From positions 1 to 64,000 of the forward strand of contig QAMJ01000013.1 of assembly GCA_003150355.1 (NCBI GenBank): a stretch of DNA of 64,000 nt. Direction: 5' to 3'. This document shows, in pieces, positions 1 through 8,409 of this stretch. The notes below the pieces were generated by a model. It was not told where the DNA came from. It saw nothing but the letters and a program-made list of their open reading frames with translations, and made no database searches. The position numbers were made by a program, and so were the translations under genes. The DNA comes from Clostridiales bacterium (GTDB taxonomy: Bacteria; Bacillota; Clostridia; Oscillospirales; Oscillospiraceae). The stretch's first letter is position 1. Every line of letters begins with the position of its first letter.

Positions 1-24
1 GAAGAACCTTGGGATTGCCAATGA
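1..24 (+). CDS. C-terminal end of a probable antitoxin (partial)
   Basis: Only the last seven codons (EEPWDCQ) and the TGA stop are inside the window. The stop overlaps the ATG of the downstream RelE/ParE-type toxin as ATGA, the usual coupling of antitoxin and toxin genes. The family cannot be read from seven residues. A RelB/DinJ- or Phd-like antitoxin is inferred from the neighbour only. Confidence 0.45.
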   Translation, partial: EEPWDCQ

Positions 25-347
25 ATAATTTGCATTTATCCGAAGAAGCCCAAAATGATCTTTTAGAAATCAAAGCCTATATTGAGGAAGAGTTACTGAA
101 CCCGTCCGCAGCATTGGCAACCGTAAGTCGAATTACAAAGAGCCTACGCATCTTACAGAACCATGCACAGGCCGGGGCTCCGTTATCTTCGATTGCGGAT
201 ATAGAGAGTGATTATCGCTTTATTGTAAGCGGCAATTACATCAGCTTCTACCGTGCTTACGGCAGTGAAGTTTTTATTGACCGTATTCTCTATGCCCGCC
301 GCGATTATATGCGGATTTTGTTCGAAGACAGTACAACAGATGAATAA
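21..347 (+). CDS. RelE/ParE-family toxin of a type II toxin-antitoxin module
   Basis: The 108-residue product has the RelE/ParE superfamily layout: an N-terminal helical hairpin (residues 6-50, with SEEAQNDLLEIKAYI), then a beta core with YRFIVSGNYISFYR (about residues 66-79) and a C-terminal strand RILYARRDYMRIL. Members of this fold are either mRNA interferases (RelE) or gyrase poisons (ParE). The sequence alone does not decide which. I place the start at the ATG at 21 because it overlaps the upstream stop as ATGA. A TTG at 9 is possible but would lie inside the antitoxin end. A terminator-like hairpin follows at 364-392, so the module ends here. Confidence 0.8.
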   Translation: MNNLHLSEEAQNDLLEIKAYIEEELLNPSAALATVSRITKSLRILQNHAQAGAPLSSIADIESDYRFIVSGNYISFYRAYGSEVFIDRILYARRDYMRILFEDSTTDE

Positions 348-363
348 ATGACAAACCATTGAA

Positions 364-392
364 CCGCTTGTAGAAATACAGGCGGCTTTTTT
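364..392 (+). terminator. Rho-independent terminator after the toxin gene
   Basis: A nine-base-pair stem (CCGCTTGTA with TACAGGCGG, including G-T pairs) around a GAAA loop is followed by six T residues. It closes the toxin-antitoxin transcript. Confidence 0.75.
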
Positions 393-792
393 CATGTGCA
401 AAAGGAGCATAAAAAAGTATTCCATTTTTATGATCCTGCTTTCGCAGGCTCAGAGTGACCGTACCATTCTGGCAAGATTGTCGAGTACGCCACGGCGGAG
501 CTCATAGAGCTGTCTGAAGTAAGCAAATCCCCCCAGAGTAATTTTCCTACAAATAACCACCGATTTTGCTGACATTCCCTTATTACCGTGTAGGCTATCT
601 GCATTGCCGTGTAGACGGTCTGCAACAGCAATAGGGAAGATTTGCTCAAAAACCCATCAAAAATTTTCAAAGAGCTGTTTTGAATTTCAAAGCAGCTCTT
701 TTGCGTAGCGTGATTATTTTTGGCGATTTTGGGCTTAAATTTAGCGATTTCGCACTATTTAATAACTTTTTGCACAATTTAACAACTTTCCC
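393..792. other. Gene-poor stretch between the toxin and the collagen-like gene
   Basis: About 400 bases with no convincing gene. A plus-strand frame from 459 to about 560 is open with stops on both sides (contains KIVEYATAELIELSEV), which could be the tail of a decayed gene, but I do not recognise it. A weak hairpin lies at 669-701. The region is AT-rich compared with the rest of the window. Confidence 0.4.
669..704 (+). terminator. Weak terminator-like hairpin
   Basis: The arms AAAGAGCTG and CAGCTCTTT pair over nine bases and are followed by a short T tract. No recognised gene ends just upstream, so it may belong to a decayed gene. Confidence 0.35.
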
Positions 793-1044
793 TTACTGCC
801 GTGTCTCAGTCGCGCCAGTTGCACCTGTAGCGCCTGCCGGACCCTGTGGGCCTGTTGCCCCAGCGACGCCCGCAGGACCCTGGGGGCCTATGGGGCCTTG
901 CGGTCCTATCGGCCCCTGAGGCCCGATAGGACCTGCCGGACCGACGTTGCTGCCGCATCCGCAGCCACATCCGCACCCGCAGCTTCCGCTGCCGTTGCAG
1001 CCGTTTTGATATATCTTGGTGGAGTAGAGGTCGTTATCCTGCAT
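793..1044 (-). CDS. Short collagen-like (Gly-X-Y repeat) protein
   Basis: The 83-residue product has a non-repetitive N-terminus of about 20 residues, a Cys-Gly run (CGCGCGCGCG, about residues 22-31), then about 13 Gly-X-Y triplets of GPx and GAT type from residue 35 to 78, ending TETRQ. Bacterial collagen-like proteins of this kind (BclA type) are surface or spore filaments, normally with hundreds of residues of repeat and a globular C-terminal domain. This one has neither, so it is either a short variant or a truncated copy. A good ribosome site (GGAGG) lies just before the ATG. The Cys-Gly run could allow disulfide cross-linking, which is inference. The plus-strand frame over the same bases is an antisense shadow. 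Confidence 0.65.
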   Translation of the reverse strand: MQDNDLYSTKIYQNGCNGSGSCGCGCGCGCGSNVGPAGPIGPQGPIGPQGPIGPQGPAGVAGATGPQGPAGATGATGATETRQ

Positions 1045-1530
1045 GACTATCCTCCGAAAGAAAGATTGAGGTCTCCCTCAGAGCAGTATATGATGTATCC
1101 GCGGCATACGTCACCAAAGATGGTGTGCGGCATTTCCAAGCAAAAAATTCCCTAGATATAGTTCGACTCCTTGCATTGACACTTTTCCCGATCCATCACA
1201 TCGCGCAGTGACAGCTGCACATTATTTTTCTGCAGTATAATGTGTGGGTATCGGAGCGAGGCAAGGAGCCTGACTTCTGTGCATACAAAAAATTATCGAA
1301 AGATTCACAAATTGCTGTTAAGAAATTAATTGCATCCGGCGCTCAATTTCGATATAATCAAGGAAACAATGTGCGGTTAAAGCGGCAGAAAAGCAAGCTC
1401 CGCAATATATATCCGCCATTCTTAAAGAGTCCCGTTCATGGCAGCAGCTGCCACAAAATTTCCCGACCGCCTATATATCGTCTGGTGCTATCGGAAAATA
1501 CCTCCTATGGTTTGGCCGAGGTGGTATTTT
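1045..1530. other. Intergenic stretch without a clear gene
   Basis: About 490 bases between the collagen-like gene (transcribed leftward) and the XRE regulator. It holds the ribosome site of the collagen-like gene and an isolated TATAAT at 1236-1241. Open frames here (for example 1242-1544) have no recognisable domain and no ribosome site, and may be decayed coding sequence. Confidence 0.4.
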
Positions 1531-1761
1531 ATGTCAGTACATGACGATATCGGTAGAACCATAGTCGCTTTGCGCACGCAAAAAGGCTTCTCTCAGGAGT
1601 ATCTTGCTCTTGAATGCGAAATGAGCCTTTCGTATCTGAGGCGCATCGAACACGGCACTGCGAACCCGACAATTGATATGCTTCTGCGCATAGCGAAGGT
1701 TCTGGATGCAGATATTATAAATCCGATCAGCGTCAAGGAAACGGCAGGTGCTGCTATATGA
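1531..1761 (+). CDS. XRE-family helix-turn-helix transcriptional regulator
   Basis: A 76-residue protein made almost entirely of one lambda-repressor-like HTH domain: DDIGRTIVALRTQKGFSQ starts helix 1-2, then LALECEMSLSYLRRIEHG for the recognition helix region and TIDMLLRIAKVLD for helices 4-5. I chose the ATG at 1531 because the GAGGTGG ribosome site lies 7-13 bases upstream. The longer open frame from 1438 adds an unrelated basic leader. The gene overlaps the next one by ATGA, so the two are translationally coupled. The likely role is a small DNA-binding repressor. Its target is unknown. Confidence 0.8.
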   Translation: MSVHDDIGRTIVALRTQKGFSQEYLALECEMSLSYLRRIEHGTANPTIDMLLRIAKVLDADIINPISVKETAGAAI

Positions 1762-1955
1762 AAGCATCTGCCGCATCATTTAGACGGGCAATGCTAGTCA
1801 CCAGAAGCCGGTTTATCAGCACTCTCGGCACCTATCCTGTGTGCCCGCGCTGCAAGCTCACTCTCGACAGAGAGTACCAGCGCTTCTGCGACCGCTGCGG
1901 GCAGCGGCTGGACTGGTCACGGTACGATAAAGCCGTCGTCATCCTCAAGCCTTGA
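1758..1955 (+). CDS. Small zinc-ribbon protein
   Basis: A 65-residue product with two CxxC knuckles twelve residues apart (CPRC and CDRC) near residues 29-47, the spacing of a zinc ribbon. The N-terminal 25 residues are basic, with several Ser and Arg. It overlaps the XRE regulator by four bases, so the two are probably one transcript. A nucleic-acid or protein-binding role for the ribbon is likely but unproven. A strong terminator follows at 1981-2017. Confidence 0.65.
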   Translation: MKASAASFRRAMLVTRSRFISTLGTYPVCPRCKLTLDREYQRFCDRCGQRLDWSRYDKAVVILKP

Positions 1956-1980
1956 TTTTTACACGCCCAACCGGACATTG

Positions 1981-2017
1981 AAAAATAGCTGTCTCAGATA
2001 AGAGACAGCTATTTTTC
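1981..2017. terminator. Bidirectional terminator
   Basis: A near-perfect palindrome (arms AAAAATAGCTGTCTC and GAGACAGCTATTTTT) lies between the convergent zinc-ribbon gene and the minus-strand nucleotidyltransferase, with A and T runs on the two sides, so it can serve both strands. Confidence 0.85.
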
Positions 2018-3026
2018 ATAACTTCAGCGCTTGGGCGAGCGCTTTTGCCGAGAGAGCAAGCTCCTTCGCAAACTCCGCATTGTCCGCGCGCACGCCGATC
2101 CTGACGGCGGAGCGGCCGGCACAGGGGCGGATGTGCAGCGAATAGCGCTCCGTGCGCAGGCGCAGACCGTCGGAGTAGTCCGCGCCCATATCGAGCATCA
2201 GCTCTGACAGCGCGCCCATGAGCTCCGCGCGGCTTTCACAGGGGCATTCCTCTAAGTAGTCCACGTCCTCGGGTGCGTCCTCCGCCTCGGGCGCGCTGCC
2301 CGGACGGAACTGCTCCGGGAGATCAAGATGAAGCCGCCCCTCGAGCGCGTCGACACAGCAGCGGTAATAGGACAGGGGAGTGCCGATGTCGCACCAATAG
2401 CCGTCCATCGGCACGCCGAGGACTGTTCTGCCGCTCTCAAGGAGCTGCGGGAAAAGCTGCTTGCCGAAGTCATACTCCGTACCGTCGGGCACAAGCTCCA
2501 TCGCGCGCGGAGAGAGCACATATATCCCGGTGTTCACAAGGTCGGTGACGACGCGGCTCCAGTCGGGCTTCTCGACGAACGAGCGCACCAGCCCGTCGTG
2601 GTCCGTGACGGCGAGACCGTATCGCAGCGGTTCGCGGCTTCGATAGAGCGCGATAGTTGCGTCCGCGCTGCTCCTGCGGTGCGCGTCCATAAGCGTGCGC
2701 AGCTCGAAGTCACAGGCGGCGTCCCCGCTTATGACAAGGAAATCCTCGTCGCCGTAAAAGTCCCGGCAGTTCTTCACGCCCCCGGCGGTGCCGAGTGCGC
2801 GGTCCTCCACGCGGTACTGAAGCCTTACGCCGAAGCGGCTGCCGTCGCCGAAGTAGCCCATGATATCGCCCGCGCGGTACCTCACCGCCGCGCAGATATC
2901 CGTAAAGCCCTGCTCACGCAGGAGGATGATTATGTGCTCCATCATCGGCCGGCCGAGCAGCGGAACCATCGGCTTCGGTGTGTCGCCGGTGATGCTCCTG
3001 AGCCGTGTGCCCATGCCGCCTGCCAT
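2016..3026 (-). CDS. Sugar-phosphate nucleotidyltransferase with a phosphomannomutase-like tail
   Basis: The first 235 residues are a nucleotidyl transferase domain: MAGGMGTRLRSITGDTPKP carries the nucleotide-binding GGxGTRL and PKP motifs, with VISGDAACDF for the metal-site Asp and FVEKP further on. Such enzymes make NDP-sugars (mannose-1-phosphate guanylyl- or glucose-1-phosphate type). Residues 255-336 are not a left-handed helix repeat but resemble domain IV of phosphomannomutases (DGLRL then IRPCAGRSAVRIGVRAD). The ATG at 3026 falls inside the motif and would remove the first beta strand. Upstream codons in frame read IIKAVI and a GGGGG ribosome site ends at 3050, so an ATA or ATT start at 3039-3044 giving a KAVIMAGG N-terminus is likely. 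The gene is transcribed alone, divergent from gdpP. Confidence 0.75.
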   Translation of the reverse strand: MAGGMGTRLRSITGDTPKPMVPLLGRPMMEHIIILLREQGFTDICAAVRYRAGDIMGYFGDGSRFGVRLQYRVEDRALGTAGGVKNCRDFYGDEDFLVISGDAACDFELRTLMDAHRRSSADATIALYRSREPLRYGLAVTDHDGLVRSFVEKPDWSRVVTDLVNTGIYVLSPRAMELVPDGTEYDFGKQLFPQLLESGRTVLGVPMDGYWCDIGTPLSYYRCCVDALEGRLHLDLPEQFRPGSAPEAEDAPEDVDYLEECPCESRAELMGALSELMLDMGADYSDGLRLRTERYSLHIRPCAGRSAVRIGVRADNAEFAKELALSAKALAQALKL

Positions 3027-3107
3027 GATAACTGCTTTTATAATGATGCCCCCTTTTACAATCGCTTGCTTTACGCTTATTATCTGTGAACGGACGCAAA
3101 TTATTTG

Positions 3108-3136
3108 TTGTAAACGGGGGACGGATTTGATATAAT
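3108..3136 (+). promoter_or_regulatory. Sigma-A-type promoter for gdpP operon
   Basis: TTGTAA and TATAAT are separated by 17 bases, about 85 bases before the gdpP start. Confidence 0.65.
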
Positions 3137-3226
3137 AAAATATCGTATCGTGGATTACTATGGAAATTTATCCCATACGGATAGCCAAAGAAGATAGAGA
3201 GACATCTTAAAGAGGAGGTGCGCGGC

Positions 3227-5215
3227 TTGAACAAGAATCTCAGGCGTCTTGCCGAACCCGGCAAGCTGCCGCTGATCCTGCTTGTCGCATTTGCCGCCGC
3301 AACGCTGCTGTACGGTATATACACGCTTGCGGCTATAGAGGGCGGAGCCATTCTGCTGCTCATGATCTTCTTCTTCCTGTCAAAGCGCAGAAGAGAGAAG
3401 CAGCTCAGGGCGTATATCGAATCCGTGACCTATGAGACGGAGAACGCCAAGAGCAGCACGCTGACGAATTTTCCGCTGCCGATCGCGGTGTTCGGGCTGG
3501 ACGATTCGCGCATTATCTGGGGCAACGAAATGTTCTTCAAAATGTGCGGCGAGACCGGTACGCGGCTCGACGCGAACCTGACGGAGCTTGTGCCGCAGTT
3601 TTCGGGTAAGTGGCTGCTTGAGGGCAAGACCCGGTACCCGACGCTGCTTGAGGTAGGCGGCCGGAAATATCAGCTGCACGGCAACATCATCCGCTCCGAT
3701 AATGATAAGGAGAAAAGCCCGTTCATGGGCATAACCTACTGGGTGGACGTCACGGACTATGACAACATCCGCATCGAGTATGAGAACAGCCGCCCGATCG
3801 CGGGAGTCGTCATCATCGATAACCTTGAAGAGCTTACCAAGAACCAGCCGGAGCGTATAAAGAACGATATACGCGACGCGGTGGAGGACAAGCTCGGCCA
3901 GTGGTGCGCGTCCTTTGACGGCATCCTGCGCCGCTATGACCGCGACAGATACATCGTCCTGATGGAGCGGCGGGACCTTGAGTGGCTCAAGGCCGGCAAG
4001 TTCAAGATCACCGAGGAGATGCACGAGGTCGAAAGCCCCAGCGGCATTGCCGCGTCCATAAGCATTGGCCTTGGCGCGGATGCGGACACCTTCGGCGAGG
4101 CGCTCCAGTTTGCGGACATGGCAGGGGAGCTTGCGCTCTCCCGCGGCGGCGACCAGACCGTTATCAAGAACAAGATGAGCTTCGAGTTCTACGGCGGCCG
4201 CGGCTTCGAGATAGAAAAGCGCACCAAGGTCAAGTCCCGCGTTATGGCAAACGCCTTCTCCGAGCTTATAAAGGACTCCTCCAAGGTGCTCGTCATGGGT
4301 CACCGCTTCGGCGATCTGGACAGCATCGGCGCGGCGGTCGGCGTATGCTGCCTTGCGCGGCAGCTCGGCGTACACGCCTCCATAGTTGCGGACACGAAGC
4401 ACTGCGCCGCGACCCCGCTTATAGATATGGTACGCCGCGAGCCGGAGTATAAGGACATATTCCTTACCCCGCAGGAAGCACCCTCCAAGGTCGATGCGCA
4501 CACGCTCCTTGCCGTTGTGGACACGAACCGCCCCGAGCAGGTGGAGTGCCCGGATCTTCTGGACCTGTGCAAGCGCGTCGCGGTCATAGATCACCACCGC
4601 GTTGCCGCGACCTATATACACGACGCCGCCCTCGGCTTTATCGAGCCCTATGCGTCTTCGGCGTGCGAGCTTATGACCGAGATAATCCAGGAGCTTCCAG
4701 AAGCGACAGATATGCTCCGCTGCGAAGCGGAGGCGCTGATGTCCGGCATTGTGCTCGATACAAAGAGCTTCACCATCCGCACCGGTGAGCGCACCTTTGA
4801 CGCGGCGGCGGTGCTGCGCCGCCACGGCGCGGACACAGCTGCGGTCAAGCGCCTGTTCCAGTCGGACATGGAGGACACCGTCGCAAAGTATAAGATACTC
4901 CAGAGCGCGAAGCTCTACCGCAAGGTCGCGGTCGCCGCGCCCGAGGAACCGCAGGAGCGCGTAGTCGCCGCACAGGCGGCGGACGAGCTGCTGAATGTCT
5001 CCGGCGTGGATGCGTCTATCGTCGTCGCGCCCGACGGCAAGGGCGGAGTGTTCGCCTCCGCGCGCTCGATAGGCGAACTCAATGTACAGCTCATCATGGA
5101 AAAGCTCGGCGGCGGCGGCAACAGAAGCGCCGCAGCGGTGCAGTTCCAGCAGGGCGAGACCCTCAAAGAGGCGGTAAGCAAAATATATGCCGCCATAGAT
5201 GATTATTTTGCCTGA
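3227..5215 (+). CDS. gdpP: GdpP-type cyclic-di-AMP phosphodiesterase
   Basis: The 662-residue membrane protein hydrolyses c-di-AMP to pApA. Its layout is typical of the family: two membrane helices (about residues 10-55), a PAS-like domain, a degenerate GGDEF domain (about 170-310), then a DHH domain with GHRFGDLDSIGAA near residue 357, DTNRP, and DHHR near 454, and a C-terminal DHHA1 domain with GGGGNRSAAA near 630. I chose the TTG at 3227 because the ribosome site AGAGGAGG (3211-3218) ends 8 bases before it and overlaps the alternative GTG at 3218. It is followed after 16 bases by rplI and then dnaB, the usual Firmicutes order. Confidence 0.93.
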   Translation: MNKNLRRLAEPGKLPLILLVAFAAATLLYGIYTLAAIEGGAILLLMIFFFLSKRRREKQLRAYIESVTYETENAKSSTLTNFPLPIAVFGLDDSRIIWGNEMFFKMCGETGTRLDANLTELVPQFSGKWLLEGKTRYPTLLEVGGRKYQLHGNIIRSDNDKEKSPFMGITYWVDVTDYDNIRIEYENSRPIAGVVIIDNLEELTKNQPERIKNDIRDAVEDKLGQWCASFDGILRRYDRDRYIVLMERRDLEWLKAGKFKITEEMHEVESPSGIAASISIGLGADADTFGEALQFADMAGELALSRGGDQTVIKNKMSFEFYGGRGFEIEKRTKVKSRVMANAFSELIKDSSKVLVMGHRFGDLDSIGAAVGVCCLARQLGVHASIVADTKHCAATPLIDMVRREPEYKDIFLTPQEAPSKVDAHTLLAVVDTNRPEQVECPDLLDLCKRVAVIDHHRVAATYIHDAALGFIEPYASSACELMTEIIQELPEATDMLRCEAEALMSGIVLDTKSFTIRTGERTFDAAAVLRRHGADTAAVKRLFQSDMEDTVAKYKILQSAKLYRKVAVAAPEEPQERVVAAQAADELLNVSGVDASIVVAPDGKGGVFASARSIGELNVQLIMEKLGGGGNRSAAAVQFQQGETLKEAVSKIYAAIDDYFA

Positions 5216-5231
5216 AAGGGGATAATAGAAA

Positions 5232-5678
5232 ATGAAGGTTATTTTTCATGAAGACGTCAAGGGTCAGGGCAAGAAGGGCGAGCTGAAGGAAGTCTCCGAC
5301 GGCTACGCAAGAAACTACCTGCTCCCGCGCAAGCTCGCCTCCGAGGCGACCGCTGACAACATAAACGCGCTCAAGCTCAAGGAAAAGGCCAAGGCCGCGC
5401 AGATCGCCAAGGAGAAGGCGCAGGCCGAGGAGAACGCAAAGAAGCTCGGCGGTGTGCAGGTCATCATCAAGGCCAAGGCCGGCAACGCCGGCAAGCTCTT
5501 CGGCGCAGTCACCTCTCAGGAAATAAGCGACGCGCTCAAGGCGCAGTTTGATATCGATATCGAGAAGAACAAGATCGTTCAGGCCGAGCCGATAAAGACT
5601 TTCGGCAGCTTCAGCGTCAAGGCGAAGCTTGGCTACGAGGTCAGCGGAACTATAAACGTTCTGGTCGTAGAGGGATAA
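5232..5678 (+). CDS. rplI: 50S ribosomal protein L9
   Basis: The 148-residue protein has the L9 N-terminal signature (MKVIFHEDVKGQGKKGE, then VSDGYARNYLLPR), the long charged connecting helix (about residues 45-75) and the C-terminal RNA-binding domain (KLFGAVTSQEI). Length is standard. It binds 23S rRNA at the base of the L1 stalk. It sits between gdpP and dnaB in one transcript. Confidence 0.97.
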   Translation: MKVIFHEDVKGQGKKGELKEVSDGYARNYLLPRKLASEATADNINALKLKEKAKAAQIAKEKAQAEENAKKLGGVQVIIKAKAGNAGKLFGAVTSQEISDALKAQFDIDIEKNKIVQAEPIKTFGSFSVKAKLGYEVSGTINVLVVEG

Positions 5679-5715
5679 TAGATCAGGCCGCAAGGCCGGA
5701 CTGAGGAATCAGGTA

Positions 5716-7062
5716 ATGGACGAACTGCTGGGCAAAAAAACACCGTACTCCGCCTCGGCGGAGCAGGCGGTCATAGGCTCGATGCTCATAGACCCCCGGT
5801 GCATCCCGGAGGTGCTGGAAAAGCTGAAGCCGGATGAGTTCTATGTGAAGCTCAACCGGGATATTTATGAGACAATGTACGCCATGTTCTCCTACGGGCA
5901 GACCATCGACCCCGTCACAGTGCTTGACCAGATGAAGGTCAGGGGCGTGTATCAGGAGAATAACGACGCATACGTCGCCGAGGTCATGCGCGTCACGCCG
6001 ACGGCGGCAAACGTCATGGAGTATGCCGCGATAGTGCGCGACCGCGCGCTGCTGCGCCGTCTCGGCGAAGCGGCGGACGAGATAAACAGCATGGTCTACG
6101 AGGGCTCCGGCGAAGCGGAGACGATGCTCGAAGCCGCGGAGCGGCGCATATATGCGCTGCGTCAGGGGCGCAATGTCGGCGGACTTATGCCGGTGTCCTC
6201 GGTCGTGCAGAGCGTGTTTGATGAGCTGTCCGAGGCCGCGTCCTCCGGAAACCAGATCCCCGGCATCTCGACCGGCCTTCCCGACCTTGACCGGGTGACT
6301 CTCGGCCTCAATAAATCCGAGCTTATCCTTGTGGCCGCCCGACCCGGTATGGGTAAAACGAGTATCGCGCTGAACATGGCGCTCACCGCTGCCATGAGCC
6401 AGCACAAGACCGTCGCCATCTTCTCGCTCGAAATGTCGCGGGAGCAGCTTGTTATGAGACTGCTGTCGCGCGCGGCGCTGATACCGTCGCAGAACCTGCT
6501 GACAGGCCAGCTCACCGAGCAGCAGTGGCGCGATATTTCCGATGCCGCGCAGACCCTCAGCCAGACCGATATCCGCATCGATGATAACCCGACGCTCACG
6601 GTGTCGGACATGAACGCCCAGTGCCGCCGCGTGCCGAACCTCGACCTGGTGGTCATTGACTACCTCCAGCTGATGCAGTCCGCCGGCAGCGGGCACAGCT
6701 GGTCGAACGAGAGCCGCACTCAGGCTGTCAGCGATATAAGCCGTATGCTGAAGATCATGGCCAAGGAGCTGAATGTCCCGGTCATCTGCCTGTCGCAGCT
6801 GTCACGTGCCAACGAATCGCGTCAGGATAAGCGGCCCATGCTTTCCGACCTGCGTGAGTCCGGCGCTATCGAGCAGGACGCGGACGTTGTCATAGGCCTG
6901 TACCGCGACGGTTATTATAATAAGGAAAGCGAAACCCCAAATCTTGCCGAGGCTATCATACTCAAGAACCGCAAAGGTCAGACCGGCACGGTCGAGCTGT
7001 CATGGCTGCCTGAGTACACAAGCTTCAGCTCGATAGAAAAGCGCCGCGAAGATGACTATTAA
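5716..7062 (+). CDS. dnaB: Replicative DNA helicase DnaB
   Basis: The 448-residue protein has the N-terminal primase-interacting domain (residues 8-110, with SAEQAVIGSMLIDP) and the RecA-like helicase domain with Walker A ARPGMGKTS near residue 210, SLEMSREQLVMRLLS, Walker B LVVIDYLQLM near 312 and an arginine-containing C-terminus. It is the hexameric replication-fork helicase. There is no sign of an intein. The 3' end overlaps tilS by 11 bases. Confidence 0.96.
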   Translation: MDELLGKKTPYSASAEQAVIGSMLIDPRCIPEVLEKLKPDEFYVKLNRDIYETMYAMFSYGQTIDPVTVLDQMKVRGVYQENNDAYVAEVMRVTPTAANVMEYAAIVRDRALLRRLGEAADEINSMVYEGSGEAETMLEAAERRIYALRQGRNVGGLMPVSSVVQSVFDELSEAASSGNQIPGISTGLPDLDRVTLGLNKSELILVAARPGMGKTSIALNMALTAAMSQHKTVAIFSLEMSREQLVMRLLSRAALIPSQNLLTGQLTEQQWRDISDAAQTLSQTDIRIDDNPTLTVSDMNAQCRRVPNLDLVVIDYLQLMQSAGSGHSWSNESRTQAVSDISRMLKIMAKELNVPVICLSQLSRANESRQDKRPMLSDLRESGAIEQDADVVIGLYRDGYYNKESETPNLAEAIILKNRKGQTGTVELSWLPEYTSFSSIEKRREDDY

Positions 7063-8350
7063 GCTTGACATGTCCGCTTTTGCCGGTGAGCGCATATTGT
7101 GCGCGGTGTCCGGCGGTGCGGACTCGATGTGTCTGCTGCATCTGCTCTATTCAGGCGGCGCGGACATTATCGCTGCGCACTATGAACACGGCATCCGCGG
7201 CGAGGAATCTCTGAGAGACGCGCGCTTTGTGGAAAGCTGGTGCGCGGAGCGTGGGATAGAATGCGTCGTCGGCCACGGGGACGTGCCGGGCTATGCTCTG
7301 GTGCACGGACTTGGGACCGAGGATGCGGCACGGCGGCTGCGCTATGAGTTTCTGCAAAGCACCGCGAAAGAGCGCGGCTGCGGGCTTATCGCCACGGCGC
7401 ATAATGCCGACGATAACGCCGAGACGCTTATCTTCAACCTCACCCGCGGCAGCGGTGCGCTCGGCCTGCGCGGCATTCCCGCGCGGCGGGAGAACATCAT
7501 CCGTCCGCTGCTGGGCGTGAGCCGTGCGCAGATAGAGCAGTACCTCGCCGAAAACGGCATTGAGCACATCGAGGACAGCACCAACTTCAGCGACGACTAT
7601 AGCCGCAACCTTATCCGTCACAAAGTCATGCCCGTTCTGCGGCAGATAAACCCCGCGCTCTCCGACACCGCAGGGCGCACGGCGGAGCTCCTGGGACGGG
7701 ATGAGGACTGCCTTTCTTCCCTCGCGTCCGACTTCGTTGAGAAGAACTTCCATGATGGGAGCCTTCCCGCGCAAGAGCTTTCTGCGCTGCACCCGGCGAT
7801 AGCCTCGCGCATTCTGCGGCAGCTTTTAGGCACGGGGCTTTCGATGGAGCAGACCGACTCAGCCCTCAGGCTGTGCCGGGGTACCGGCTTGCGGAGCCTT
7901 GATATCACGGGGCGCCGTCTCGTGTGCGATCAGGGGAGACTGTATCTCAAAGCGCAGGAGAGCGTCACGCTTAAGGTGCGCGCGGTGATCCCCGGCACGG
8001 AGATAGAATTGCCCGAAGCGGGGCTGCGCATGAGCGCGGAATTTACCGAATACAGGGAAGAAATTAACGGCTTGTTCAAGACTTATTACATCAAATATGA
8101 GAATATTAACTCTGCTGTAATCTGCACCGGAAGGCGTCCGGGCGACCGCATGAGGCCGCTGGGGCGCGGGTGTACAAAGAGCCTGAAGAGCCTGTTTATG
8201 GAAGCGGGCTTCAGCCAGCATCAGAGAGACACCGCCCCGGTCATCCGGGACGATAAAGGGATACTTGCCGTCTGCGGCATCGCCGTTGACGAGCGCGCCG
8301 CCCCAAAGGCGGGCGACAGGGTGCTGAAGATAAGCTTCAGCGAAATTTAA
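7052..8350 (+). CDS. tilS: tRNA(Ile)-lysidine synthase
   Basis: The 432-residue protein carries the PP-loop ATPase motif AVSGGADSMCLLHLL (about residues 18-32), HNADDNAETLIFNLTRGSG, and the C-terminal substrate-binding domain with RPGDRMRPLGRG. TilS puts lysidine at position 34 of the CAU-anticodon isoleucine tRNA, which is essential for reading AUA. The ATG at 7052 overlaps dnaB. An alternative ATG at 7070 would still keep the PP loop. It is followed by hpt and ftsH, the classic tilS-hpt-ftsH cluster. Confidence 0.94.
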   Translation: MTIKLDMSAFAGERILCAVSGGADSMCLLHLLYSGGADIIAAHYEHGIRGEESLRDARFVESWCAERGIECVVGHGDVPGYALVHGLGTEDAARRLRYEFLQSTAKERGCGLIATAHNADDNAETLIFNLTRGSGALGLRGIPARRENIIRPLLGVSRAQIEQYLAENGIEHIEDSTNFSDDYSRNLIRHKVMPVLRQINPALSDTAGRTAELLGRDEDCLSSLASDFVEKNFHDGSLPAQELSALHPAIASRILRQLLGTGLSMEQTDSALRLCRGTGLRSLDITGRRLVCDQGRLYLKAQESVTLKVRAVIPGTEIELPEAGLRMSAEFTEYREEINGLFKTYYIKYENINSAVICTGRRPGDRMRPLGRGCTKSLKSLFMEAGFSQHQRDTAPVIRDDKGILAVCGIAVDERAAPKAGDRVLKISFSEI

Positions 8351-8409
8351 GCTCAAGCCGCAAAGCGGCATTGGACAAATAGAAAAGAGAAAAACGGGAG
8401 ACACATTCA

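Noticed and set aside
428..670. An 80-codon minus-strand frame
   Set aside because: It has no ribosome site and no recognisable domain, and the plus strand of the same bases holds only a possible gene remnant.
680..919. A plus-strand frame with Pro/Ala/Gly-rich repeats
   Set aside because: It is the antisense of the collagen-like gene, whose Gly-X-Y pattern, ATG and ribosome site are on the minus strand.
1242..1544. A 100-codon frame before the XRE regulator
   Set aside because: It has no ribosome site or domain, and overlaps the leader of the XRE gene in another frame. It may be decayed sequence but cannot be supported as a gene.
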